From the NCBI GenBank assembly GCA_023394045.1, contig JAEXBN010000022.1, forward strand, positions 1 to 49,094: a stretch of DNA of 49,094 bases, written 5' to 3'. Of this stretch, positions 14,301 through 21,538 are shown one piece after another. The DNA comes from Bacillota bacterium (lineage in GTDB: Bacteria > Bacillota > Clostridia > Tissierellales > Peptoniphilaceae). The notes beneath the pieces are model-generated. The model was given only the letters and a program-made list of their open reading frames with translations, was not told the origin of the DNA and made no database searches. How positions within the stretch are numbered: the first letter of the stretch is position 1; every line of letters begins with the position of its first letter. Made by a program: the position numbers and the translations under genes.

Positions 14301-14509
14301 AAACGGCAGGTCATATCTTTAAGCGTTCGCGAAATCACATGGTGAATCCCCGGGCGCCCGTTCGCCGTCGGCGGGCCATCAAAAAAGATATAATTTTCCC
14401 CTTCAGCGCGCTCTTCCACCGAGCGGCGCAAAAGATCCATATTTTTCCAGCGTTCAATCAGAGCAAGCTCTCCATCGCGCACCTTTTCAGGCAACTGTTC
14501 AAATGCCAT
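11381..14509 (-). CDS. ileS: Isoleucyl-tRNA synthetase, long IleRS2 type
   Basis: Charges tRNA-Ile. 1042 aa from the ATG at 14509 (ribosome-binding site GAAGGGGG); open frame further upstream lacks conservation and is not counted. The length and sequence match the long, eukaryote-like IleRS2 branch rather than the about 920-aa IleRS1. The ATP-site signature reads PTANGRPGIHHV: where most class I enzymes have HxGH, this one has G54-I-H-H57 (GxHH). KMSKS is intact (KMSKSRGN, about residue 592). The editing domain (TTDGTGIVHTAPAFGEDD) and several CxxC pairs are visible. IleRS2 enzymes are known for poor binding of mupirocin. No T-box leader is present. Confidence 0.97.
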   Translation of the reverse strand: MAFEQLPEKVRDGELALIERWKNMDLLRRSVEERAEGENYIFFDGPPTANGRPGIHHVISRTLKDMTCRLKTMEGFQVRRKAGWDTHGLPVEIEVEKELGLHQKSEIEEYGVEAFNQKCRDSVFKYRDLWMEMSDRMAFLADMEHPYITLDNDYIETVWHLLHNFHERGLVYKGAKILPYCPRCGTGLASHEVAQGYQEDEVTTVYVKFAVKDHPGEYFLAWTTTPWTLPSNVALAVHPDVDYVKVRQGDEIYYLAEARMEDVLKPEFGEVEVLERIKGKDLEYMKYEQLLPFIPVSGNAFFVTTADYVTTTDGTGIVHTAPAFGEDDNQTGKRYNLAYVNPVDEKGEFSEGPYKGTFVMDADPDVIQYLREQGSLYAKQKITHNYPHCWRCGTPLIYYSKPSWYIDVQKFRDQMVEENKKVNWFPDYVGEKRFGNWLENLNDWALSRSRYWGTPLNIWVCEDCGHQHSVGSRQQLADEAEQDIDASIELHRPYVDEVTIRCPKCGGVMRREPDVIDVWFDSGAMPFAQQHYPFEHKEDFATQRFPADFICEGIDQTRGWFYSLMAISVLYTGQAPYKNVLVNDLVLDANGQKMSKSRGNTLDPFALFDEYGADTVRFYSLYVSPPWLPTRFDVAGLKEVQSKFFRTVRNVYAMFALYANTNDWDPRTFEIPFETRPEIDRWLLSRYQSLLKHYRDEMDRFEYNRVVHRISDFVVEDLSNWYIRRNRHRFWSSEPTLDHQAVFRTTYEVLLGLSKMIAPMTPFLAEELYLALTQHEALDSVHIEMLPEVEESQIDTELEEKMDLVRRIVNLGRAAREDAGIKVRQPLSEILVDQSLQPVIDDLTGLIEEELNVKRVNFTNTLDQFMHITLKPNFKAAGKVLGAKMKPFAAWLAQQDAPSLLAKVQEGDLEADIDGAHIAVPEEFIQAAFHAKEGFDVTSDRGLSVILDTSLTEDLIREGLVRELISKVQQQRKKNGFEVVDRIVLTIASDDAIREAVEKSGDQIGKETLAVSLTFSDAVEGETVDLNGHQAILKLAKADKVK

Positions 14510-14585
14510 GAAACCCCCTTCACCCCTGTCGTCTGACACCATTCGTTGCAGCCCGCAGACTCTCCGTCCAACGTCTGATTTTTCT

Positions 14586-14615
14586 ATTATACACATCTGC
14601 CCATTGGCAGAGCAA
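14586..14615 (-). promoter_or_regulatory. Probable ileS promoter
   Basis: Minus strand: TTGCTC (14610-14615), 18-nt spacer, TATAAT (14586-14591). The -10 overlaps the stop codon of the upstream flavoprotein gene. The leader to ileS would be only about 70 nt, too short for a T-box. Moderate support because the -35 is weak. Confidence 0.5.
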
Positions 14616-15840
14616 ACCGCCTCAAGATCGCCCCTGCGGCAAGATGCGCACTGGCCCAAGCCCAATGCAAATTGTATCCTCCGCATTCTCCCTGAACATT
14701 CAGGACTTCGCCGATCAAATAGAGTCCGGCGCTTTGCCTGGATTCCATCGTTTCCAGATCCACTTCGCGCAGCGGGATTCCCCCGCAGCTCACCTGCCCC
14801 GGATCGTCCTTTCTCGCGCCCCGGACGGTAAACGGCCACGATTTCAGCACGGGAAGCAGCTTGCGCCCCGCCTGCTTCCAGCGAGTATCGTCCGGCATGT
14901 CCATTTCTGTAAAAATCTGATGGATGACTTGTGCCGAAAGCGTCCCCTCCAACAGCGTCCTCGCCGGTTCATCCGGAAAACGTGCAGACAACGCGGTCAT
15001 TCGCCGATCGATCTGCTCTTCTGTCTCATCAGGAAAAAGATCCAGAGAAATCCGAAGGGGCATCCTTTGATCTAAGATGCGATTGGAAAGGCGCAGCGTG
15101 GCCATTCCTGAAAGCCCGTACTCCGTAAATAAAACATCATCCGTGCTGCTTCCCTGAGCCCAAAACAGACGCGCCCTCATCCGGATCCCCCGAAGGGCAG
15201 CACAGCGCTCCCGCTCCAAAACCCGGAGCGCAACAATCCCCGGATGAAGAGGCGTCAGCGTATGCCCGCACTGGCGCGCCAGCGTATATCCGTTTGACCA
15301 TTCTTTTTTCCCAATTCCATGCCCTCCGCCGCTGGACAACACCACCGCATCGTAAGGACCGTACTGTGCTTGGGGCGTTTCCAGAAACCATGCGCTTTGC
15401 CGCGCGCGCAGCGCCTCAACATTTGCCCCAACCCGGATCATCACTCCGGAATCGGAAGCCAGGCGCTGCAGGCGCTCCGCGACCGTCTCTGCGCGAAAGG
15501 TCGCCGGATAAGCCATGCCGCTTTCTAATACCATCGAAGGAATGCCCATAAAATCAAAATAGCGTACGGCTTCCTGAAAACCAAAACGCTCAAGAATCGG
15601 CGCCACGGATCCATCCGAAGAATAGTGCGTCTCATGCATATGCTGATTCGTAAAATTGCAGCGGCCATTCCCTGTGGCTCGCAGTTTTCGCAAGGGAACG
15701 GCGCTCTGTTCAAACACATCCACATCCGGCAGCGCCTCCAACGGGCGCTGAAAACCCATCAGCGCGTCCGGATGCCGCAAAAGACCAGTCAGCGCCATGC
15801 CGGAGGCGCCGGCTCCGACCACCGCAATGCGCGCCGTCAC
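14587..15840 (-). CDS. HI0933-family FAD-dependent oxidoreductase (BaiN/RdsA-like flavoprotein)
   Basis: 417-aa FAD protein of the HI0933/YhiN group. It begins with the dinucleotide-binding motif VVGAGASGMA, followed by the family hallmark KLRATGNGRCNFTN; near the C-terminus is LIGEVLNVQGECGGYNLHWA, the second FAD-contact region of this family. The start codon is GTG at 15840 with GGGAGGA 7 nt upstream; its first bases overlap the nth stop codon (GTGA), so nth and this gene are coupled. Relatives are variously annotated as aminoacetone oxidase or NAD(P)/FAD-dependent oxidoreductase; the physiological substrate is not established and cannot be read from the sequence. Confidence 0.88.
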   Translation of the reverse strand: MTARIAVVGAGASGMALTGLLRHPDALMGFQRPLEALPDVDVFEQSAVPLRKLRATGNGRCNFTNQHMHETHYSSDGSVAPILERFGFQEAVRYFDFMGIPSMVLESGMAYPATFRAETVAERLQRLASDSGVMIRVGANVEALRARQSAWFLETPQAQYGPYDAVVLSSGGGHGIGKKEWSNGYTLARQCGHTLTPLHPGIVALRVLERERCAALRGIRMRARLFWAQGSSTDDVLFTEYGLSGMATLRLSNRILDQRMPLRISLDLFPDETEEQIDRRMTALSARFPDEPARTLLEGTLSAQVIHQIFTEMDMPDDTRWKQAGRKLLPVLKSWPFTVRGARKDDPGQVSCGGIPLREVDLETMESRQSAGLYLIGEVLNVQGECGGYNLHWAWASAHLAAGAILRRFALPMGRCV

Positions 15841-16505
15841 CGAGATTCCTCCCGGTCGGAGCGAATCGCCGCTGCGCGTTCATAGCGGCAATGATCGATC
15901 AGAGGGCAAGTCTCACACAGCGGGCGCTGGGCTTTACAGATCCGGCGGCCATGAAAAATCAGAAGATGATGCGCCTGCGACCAGACCGACGGATCTAAAA
16001 TATGCTGCAAATCGCGCTCGCAATGCAACACATCATCGGACGTGGAGAGACGAAGCCGGTTGGATACCCGAAAGACGTGCGTATCCACCGCAATCGCCGG
16101 AACCCCAAACGCATTGGACAAAACCACATTCGTCGTCTTGCGTCCCACGCCAGGAAGCTGGGTCAGCTCCTCCATCGTTCCGGGCACCTGCCCCCCGAAC
16201 TCCTTCACCAAAAGATTTGCCGTCCGTATCAAATTTTGTGCTTTCGTATGAAAAAAACCAATGGAACGGATTTTTTCCTCCACATCGTGCACCTCCGCCT
16301 GACTCAGCGCCTCCGGCGTGGGATATTGAGCAAACAGCGCCGGAGTCACTTTATTTACCTGCACATCGGTGGTCTGCGCAGAAAGCATCGTCGCAATCAA
16401 CAGCTCAAACGGATTGTTGGCGACCAGCGCGATACGGGCGTCCGGATGCAATGTTTTGAGAATCTCGATAATCTCTGCAGCTTCTTTTTTTGTCATGCGC
16501 TTCAT
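15837..16505 (-). CDS. nth: Endonuclease III
   Basis: DNA glycosylase/AP lyase for oxidised pyrimidines in base-excision repair. 222 aa from the ATG at 16505 (GGAG 5 nt upstream; the promoter -10 at 16543-16548 excludes starts further up). The helix-hairpin-helix LPGVGRKTTNVVL carries the catalytic Lys, and VDTHVFRVSNRL carries the catalytic Asp. The C-terminal iron-sulfur loop is intact: C-x6-C-x2-C-x5-C in CKAQRPLCETCPLIDHC. The frame continues upstream for 22 codons without conserved sequence and is excluded. The downstream flavoprotein overlaps its stop. Confidence 0.96.
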   Translation of the reverse strand: MKRMTKKEAAEIIEILKTLHPDARIALVANNPFELLIATMLSAQTTDVQVNKVTPALFAQYPTPEALSQAEVHDVEEKIRSIGFFHTKAQNLIRTANLLVKEFGGQVPGTMEELTQLPGVGRKTTNVVLSNAFGVPAIAVDTHVFRVSNRLRLSTSDDVLHCERDLQHILDPSVWSQAHHLLIFHGRRICKAQRPLCETCPLIDHCRYERAAAIRSDREESR

Positions 16506-16542
16506 GATCTCTCCAGAAAACCCCTCTCTTTTCATTTGATCC

Positions 16543-16571
16543 ATTATAATAAACTTCAGAACAGAAACCAA
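16543..16571 (-). promoter_or_regulatory. nth promoter; its -10 is a palindrome also facing rodA
   Basis: Minus strand: TTGGTT (16566-16571), 17-nt spacer, TATAAT (16543-16548). The -10 is part of ATTATAAT (16543-16550), a perfect palindrome, so the plus strand carries TATAAT at 16545-16550, about 50 nt before the rodA start. The plus-strand copy has no clear -35. Confidence 0.6.
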
Positions 16572-16597
16572 AAGCGGTAAAAGCAGGAAGGCAAAGC

Positions 16598-17719
16598 ATG
16601 TTTAACCGAAGTAAAAAAACAATGGCTCAATTTGACTGGTTGCTCCTTTTCCTCACCATCGCTCTGAGCATCTACGGATTTGTGGTCATTTTTTCAGCCG
16701 TGCACTCTTCCGGAGGCACTTGGCGCGCGCTTCTCTCGCAGATCATTGCTACCGGCTTAGGGCTCATCATCATTATTTTCTTCCAGTTTGTCGACACCGA
16801 TGCCCTGAAAAAGCTGGCGCTTCCCGCCTATATTATGGCAGCGCTCTTTTTGATTGCCACGGCGATTTTCGGGGTCGGCGAAGATGTCTGGGGCGCTCGT
16901 TCCTGGTTAAGCATCGGCCCGATCACCTTTCAACCTTCGGAATTTTCCAAGATTGCGCTCATTTTGTCGCTGGCTCTATTGCTTGAGCGCTACCAAAAAA
17001 CGCTCAACAAGCCGACCACGCTTCTGATCCTTGCGGCGGCGATGGGCTTTCCCCTGCTCCTGATCCTCAAACAGCCGGACTACGGAACAGCGGCCGTGCT
17101 GCTTTTTTTCATCGGCATGATGATCTTTTACGCCAAAATTCACTGGGGCTACATCGTTGGCGCAGTGGTTCTGGTGATCGCTGCGGCTCCCCTGCTCTAT
17201 CAGTCGCTTTCCCTTGGGCAAAAGGAACGCATCCTGAACTTCATCGATCCGATGCGCGACATTGCCAATTCCGGATATCAAACATACCAAGGGCTCATCG
17301 CAATCGGGTCAGGAAAGCTGACCGGTAAAGGCTACCTGCACGGAACACAAACGCAATTCGGCTTTATTCCGGAGCGGGACACCGACTATATTTTTGCCGT
17401 CCTGACCGAAGAGCTGGGCTTCCTCGGCGCATTGCTCCTGATCGTCCTCTATGCCCTTCTCCTCATCCGCATCCTGCGCATCGCGAAGAATGCCAAAGAC
17501 ATGTTTTCACGCACCATGGTCATCGGCATCGCCGCCATGATCTTCATTCACATTTTTGAAAACATCGGCATGACGATCGGGCTGATGCCCGTCACGGGAA
17601 TTCCGCTTCCCTTCTTATCCAATGGAGGCACCTTTCAGCTGATCAATATGATCTGTATCGGACTGGTGCTGTCGGTCGGGACGCAGCGCACGCCGCTGGA
17701 CTTTAATACCCGAAGCTGA
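16598..17719 (+). CDS. rodA: SEDS peptidoglycan glycosyltransferase RodA/FtsW family
   Basis: Polytopic membrane protein of 373 aa with about 10 hydrophobic segments, the SEDS fold that polymerises lipid II glycan strands, normally with a class B PBP. Family signatures: GARSWLSIGPITFQPSEFSK in the first third, FGFIPERDTDYIFAVLTEEL with the TDYIF Asp in the extracellular loop region of the catalytic residue, and GLMPVTGIPLPFLSNGG near the C-terminus. RodA (elongation) fits better than FtsW or SpoVE because of length and the absence of long tails, but the split is not certain. Single gene, divergent from nth, convergent with comEC. Confidence 0.9.
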   Translation: MFNRSKKTMAQFDWLLLFLTIALSIYGFVVIFSAVHSSGGTWRALLSQIIATGLGLIIIIFFQFVDTDALKKLALPAYIMAALFLIATAIFGVGEDVWGARSWLSIGPITFQPSEFSKIALILSLALLLERYQKTLNKPTTLLILAAAMGFPLLLILKQPDYGTAAVLLFFIGMMIFYAKIHWGYIVGAVVLVIAAAPLLYQSLSLGQKERILNFIDPMRDIANSGYQTYQGLIAIGSGKLTGKGYLHGTQTQFGFIPERDTDYIFAVLTEELGFLGALLLIVLYALLLIRILRIAKNAKDMFSRTMVIGIAAMIFIHIFENIGMTIGLMPVTGIPLPFLSNGGTFQLINMICIGLVLSVGTQRTPLDFNTRS

Positions 17720-17727
17720 GCGCTTCC

Positions 17728-17753
17728 GGCTCGTTTGCCGGCTCAAACGAGCC
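17728..17753. terminator. Hairpin between convergent rodA and comEC
   Basis: Inverted repeat GGCTCGTTT / AAACGAGCC with an 8-nt loop lies in the 23-nt gap and runs into the last codons of comEC. There is no long T-run on either side, so termination strength is uncertain, but it is the only candidate between the two convergent genes. Confidence 0.5.
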
Positions 17754-20256
17754 TCTTCCATGGCGACAATTTTTGCATCCGCACTTCCCAAAAAATCAAA
17801 ACGAGGATGACGAGACCCCAGCGCAGAGCGGACCAAGTTCGCATCTGCGCTTCATTTTGCACCACAAGTCCCCTTGAAAAGGGATGCCGCAGATACGTCA
17901 AGCTGCCCTGTTCATCTGTTCGTTCTATCCGCGCGCCGGATTGTTTCAGGCGCAGCAGCGTGTGGGCATCCGGATGCCCATAGCGGTTGTCCGCGCCCAC
18001 GCTAATCACCGCATGATCTGGCTTCAAACGGTTCAGCAGCTGCTGCGAGGTTCCGTGGGCGGAACCGTGATGGGCGCATTTCAAAAGCTCCAACGGGGCG
18101 CGAATCCCCTCCAAATTCAAGCATCCTTCTTCTTCCTGGTCGCCGAGAAGAAGAACCTGCGCTCCAAAATCTAAAAGGAGACAGAGGGACGCATTATTTT
18201 TATCTTCGGCATCAAATTGACCGGCCGATATGACCCGGAGACAGGCAGACCGCCCTCCGACCGGTGCTCCCAAGTCCATCTCAGCCCCCTGTTTCGCATA
18301 CAGGTGCTTCGGGACTCTGCGAAGCTCCGACCTCTCTCCGTTGTTCCATCCCGCTCCTGTCTCTCTGTGCTCCATCCATTCGTTCTTTACAGATTGGGAC
18401 TCTACAGATCGATACGCTGCCGATGCATGTCCTCTTTTCTCCACAGACGCTTGCTCCCGGTTTCCCAATGGAGAGGTCATCACAAAAGCAACCGGAATGT
18501 GATGCATCAACCCCTCCAAATCTCCAGAATGGTCAAAATCATTGTGCGACAGAAAAATCCCATCAAGAAAAAAGATCCCTTGTCTTTGCAGCTCAGCGAC
18601 CAGTGCATCCGACTGCACACTTTCCCCGGTGCGCCAGTCCGCCTTGCCTCCCACATCGAACATATAGCGGCGCCCTCCGACTCCGAAAAGCATCGCATCA
18701 CCCTGCCCCACATTCAAAACCGTAAAAAATGGTGCCTCCAAAGGAGCCAAACAAATCGGAAATGCGACCAAAATCGATGCCCAGAGCAAAAACCGAATAC
18801 CGCTGGCATAAAAGGCGTTCACGCGTCTTGCTGCAATCAGAAACGGAATCCCCTCGCCAGTCAGCCATCTCTGCTTTCCTAAAAGAACGCATAAAAGCAG
18901 CGCAATCAAAAAAAGATAGATGGCCAGTTCTCCCTCACTCAAACGATGAAGTTCCCATTCCGGAAGAATACTTTGAAGTCCTCCAATCAGAAAGCCGAAC
19001 CCTTCCACAGCGCCTCGAAAAGCTGCTGCGGAAAGAGATCCAATGAATGGCCAGGGACGAATCAGCATCGTGAGCAAACCCATCGCAAAGAGAAGAGAAA
19101 ACAGAGGAATGGCAAACAGATTGGCAAAAATCGTCCACGGGGTGACGCCCAATCCCGCATTCACCAGGACAGGCCAAGTCAGCGCCAGGATCCAAAAGGA
19201 AGTGCGAAGCGATTGAAACACCGGATCATACAAAGGCGAACGGCGAGCGCGAAGCTGCGCAATATCGATCGCCATCGCGCACAAAAATGAAAGCTGCATG
19301 CCGATGTCGAACCAGGCCAAGGGATGCAGGAGAAAAATGACGAGAAGTGCTGCGCCCATCCTTTGCCACCGAGCCACCTTCCGCCGGCGAAGCCTTGCCG
19401 TCTCACCAAAAAGCCGGAAAAGCAGCGCCCTGACAATGGAGGCGGGGAATCCAAGGATCATCGCATAGAAAAAAAGGACAATAAAAATCCAGACTACAGC
19501 ATGATCGCGGGAGCGTCCCCATCGCGCTCCCATCCATAATCCCCATTGAAACATCAATTGGACATGCAGGCCACTGGCCGCCAGAAGATGGGAAAGTCCC
19601 ATCTTTTTCATTTGGCCAAGCAATGTCGTCTCATCGACGGTGTGCCCCAAAAGGACGCGTTCCATCAAAGATCCCGCCTCGCCTCCAAGCGCCCGGGCGG
19701 CACGTTGCAGAACGCGCTGCGCCATCAAAATCGGAAGCTCCCATGGAATGCCGGATGAACGAAAAACCGCCTGTTGAATTTCAGCCGTTCCGGAAATTCC
19801 GCGCAAACCATAATAGTTTCTTGAATGAAAGGTACCGGGGAGCGATGGCGCATCCAGCGCATGGATCTTCAAACGAGCGTGATACCTCTTTCCAATCGCC
19901 TCTGACCAGCGCTCCAGGCCAATCTGCTTCAAATCCTTCTCAACGGATTGAGAGGAGAGCAGCGAGGCCGTCTGCGAAGAACGATCATCCGGTCGGAAAT
20001 GAAAAACAAAATCCTCCTTCGTCCCCTTTCTCATCACCCGCACCACAGTGATCTCGCCTTCCGATCGCATTTGATGCATCTGTTCTGCACTCAGCGGCGA
20101 CTGAAGCACGATGAACAGGGCTCCAACCATCAGCGCCATTCCCCATCTCGCCTTGCGCCGCTTCCAGCAGAGAAACGCCAACAGGAACACCATCACCTGG
20201 CCGCCAAGCGTTTCCGCCATTATTCCAGCCAGCACGCACCAGAGCATCCACTTCAC
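17743..20256 (-). CDS. comEC: Competence protein ComEC/Rec2 (DNA uptake channel)
   Basis: Membrane channel for single-stranded DNA in natural transformation. 837 aa with the three usual parts: an N-terminal membrane/OB region, the central Competence domain with multiple membrane helices and the hallmark LSHLLAASGLHVQLMF, and a C-terminal metallo-beta-lactamase-like domain (LNVGQGDAMLFG, LSHNDFDHSGDLEGL, LLLGDQEEEG, LKCAHHGSAHGTSQQ). The HxxxDxDH-type metal site is partly kept (SHNDFDHSGD). No comEA gene is adjacent in this window. Start ATG at 20256. Its presence suggests the lineage can, or could, take up DNA. Confidence 0.93.
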   Translation of the reverse strand: MKWMLWCVLAGIMAETLGGQVMVFLLAFLCWKRRKARWGMALMVGALFIVLQSPLSAEQMHQMRSEGEITVVRVMRKGTKEDFVFHFRPDDRSSQTASLLSSQSVEKDLKQIGLERWSEAIGKRYHARLKIHALDAPSLPGTFHSRNYYGLRGISGTAEIQQAVFRSSGIPWELPILMAQRVLQRAARALGGEAGSLMERVLLGHTVDETTLLGQMKKMGLSHLLAASGLHVQLMFQWGLWMGARWGRSRDHAVVWIFIVLFFYAMILGFPASIVRALLFRLFGETARLRRRKVARWQRMGAALLVIFLLHPLAWFDIGMQLSFLCAMAIDIAQLRARRSPLYDPVFQSLRTSFWILALTWPVLVNAGLGVTPWTIFANLFAIPLFSLLFAMGLLTMLIRPWPFIGSLSAAAFRGAVEGFGFLIGGLQSILPEWELHRLSEGELAIYLFLIALLLCVLLGKQRWLTGEGIPFLIAARRVNAFYASGIRFLLWASILVAFPICLAPLEAPFFTVLNVGQGDAMLFGVGGRRYMFDVGGKADWRTGESVQSDALVAELQRQGIFFLDGIFLSHNDFDHSGDLEGLMHHIPVAFVMTSPLGNREQASVEKRGHASAAYRSVESQSVKNEWMEHRETGAGWNNGERSELRRVPKHLYAKQGAEMDLGAPVGGRSACLRVISAGQFDAEDKNNASLCLLLDFGAQVLLLGDQEEEGCLNLEGIRAPLELLKCAHHGSAHGTSQQLLNRLKPDHAVISVGADNRYGHPDAHTLLRLKQSGARIERTDEQGSLTYLRHPFSRGLVVQNEAQMRTWSALRWGLVILVLIFWEVRMQKLSPWKRLV

Positions 20257-20303
20257 CGCTGTTTTCCCCCATATGCTAAAATGATCGAGAAGGAGATCCC
20301 CTC

Positions 20304-20960
20304 ATGAATACCATATTTCGCAACCCCTACCAATCTGAATTGGAGGTGGCCATCTGCAGCCGAACAACCGTCGGCCGGCAAACCCGCATTTCCACTGATG
20401 ACACGATTTTGCCGGAATATCATGCCCTCCACCTCGCTCCGGAGTCCGTCCGTGTCGATGGAAAGCCACTCAGCGCTCAGGCGCTTTCTCAGGATGGCAC
20501 GCTTCTTGTTCCCGGGTCGGTCATGAAAGACCATCTGATGATTCAAATTCCTTTCGGAGAGCGGATGACCACATTGCGCAACGTCACCGCACGCCTTCTG
20601 ATGCGGTTGACCGCAGAACAATATCTCCATATCACCCCGGAATTTGCACCGGTTCCGTCGAACCTTTCCCGCTTCCGGATGCAATTTCCCGGACATTTTT
20701 CCTCATCCGACCGCGATCCCATCTGTTCGTTGCTGCAGCGGCGCGTACAAACCTGGGCGCAAACCGGGATCAATTTGCATTCGGATCAGGATCGGCGTGA
20801 AACGACCTTATTTCGAATGGCGACGGTGCCCTGGATGGGACCGCATCTGTTCCACACGGCGGAGCTCGGTTCCCTCTCGATCATCCATGCGATTTGCCAC
20901 GCGGATGCCTTGGAGCTGGAAGTCGAAGTGCTGCCATCCCCTTTCAGCGAGGAAAGCTAG
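20304..20960 (+). CDS. AlaX-like tRNA-editing-fold protein with degenerate metal site
   Basis: 218 aa, no confident function. My reading is a divergent relative of alanyl-tRNA editing proteins (AlaX). The order of blocks matches: an N-terminal block (IFRNPYQSELEVAI, like AlaX FxDPYLKEFxATV), then TILPE, then GERMTTLRNVTARLLMRL at the HxxxH helix, then FRMQFPG, and a C-terminal block WMGPHLFHTAELGSLSI that lines up with CGGTHVxxTGEIG. Of the usual zinc ligands, the two His of HxxxH are V94 and R97-region residues and the Cys is replaced by M178; only H181 seems kept. Aminoacyl-tRNA hydrolysis is therefore unlikely. Good ribosome-binding site (AAGGAG); divergent from comEC. Confidence 0.6.
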   Translation: MNTIFRNPYQSELEVAICSRTTVGRQTRISTDDTILPEYHALHLAPESVRVDGKPLSAQALSQDGTLLVPGSVMKDHLMIQIPFGERMTTLRNVTARLLMRLTAEQYLHITPEFAPVPSNLSRFRMQFPGHFSSSDRDPICSLLQRRVQTWAQTGINLHSDQDRRETTLFRMATVPWMGPHLFHTAELGSLSIIHAICHADALELEVEVLPSPFSEES

Positions 20961-21000
20961 CGGCCATCGGAAACCATTGACGATCTGGATTCATTATAAA

Positions 21001-21043
21001 AAATCCCGCTGTATTCCTGTGTTGCACGGATCCAGCGGGATTT
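21001..21043. terminator. Bidirectional intrinsic terminator
   Basis: Stem AAATCCCGCTG / CAGCGGGATTT (11 bp). On the minus strand it is followed by a run of T (ATTTTTTATAA); on the plus strand by CCCATTTTTATTTTT. It ends both the AlaX-like gene (plus) and the 116-aa membrane protein gene (minus). Confidence 0.85.
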
Positions 21044-21070
21044 CCCATTTTTATTTTTATTCAGATCATC

Positions 21071-21421
21071 TTAGTTCGAATGTTTTTCCTGATGCTTGAT
21101 CTTCTCCTGATGCTGTCGCGCAAGGCTCTCAAACAGGGACGTCAGCCAGGCAGTCGCCAGCGCAATGCAACCGGCCACAAAAAAGAAAATGCCTTTCCAA
21201 GTCGCATCCAATCCGGCAATCGTCGTTTTCATCACAAAACCCTGCATTAAAAAAGCGATTCCCAGCACAATGCCCAGCGCAGCAGGGATGTATTTCAACC
21301 ACTCCGCCTGATGAAAAAACAAATAGAGAACCAGCGTCGCCGCAGAAAACAACAAAACGGCGACCGGCAACATGACCAGCGATGCTTTATAATGTCCGAC
21401 AATTCCAAAAATACTTGACAC
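21071..21421 (-). CDS. Small membrane protein of unknown function
   Basis: 116 aa, not recognised. Three or four hydrophobic segments are visible (about residues 15-37, 43-62 and 75-95), with a charged, hydrophilic C-terminal tail rich in His, Gln, Lys and Glu. The start codon is GTG at 21421 with AAGGAG 7 nt upstream. It stands alone between two plus-strand genes and has its own terminator. The overall plan resembles small HdeD/DUF308-type membrane proteins, but no diagnostic motif was seen. Confidence 0.7.
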   Translation of the reverse strand: MSSIFGIVGHYKASLVMLPVAVLLFSAATLVLYLFFHQAEWLKYIPAALGIVLGIAFLMQGFVMKTTIAGLDATWKGIFFFVAGCIALATAWLTSLFESLARQHQEKIKHQEKHSN

Positions 21422-21538
21422 GGTATTCTCCTTCCTGAGCCTTGTTTATTGATAGTACCACACGTCCCGAACCTACGCTATAATATTGAGGAATCGAACG
21501 TGATCCCGCTGTCTCGGCATGCCCTGAAAGGAACTCTG

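Noticed and set aside
14510..14590. T-box riboswitch before ileS
   Set aside because: The leader would be only about 70 nt and has no T-box sequence or specifier stem.
14510..14839. A 110-residue N-terminal extension of IleRS
   Set aside because: It overlaps the upstream flavoprotein gene, is low-quality sequence, and the ATG at 14509 has a strong ribosome-binding site and the family's usual first residues.
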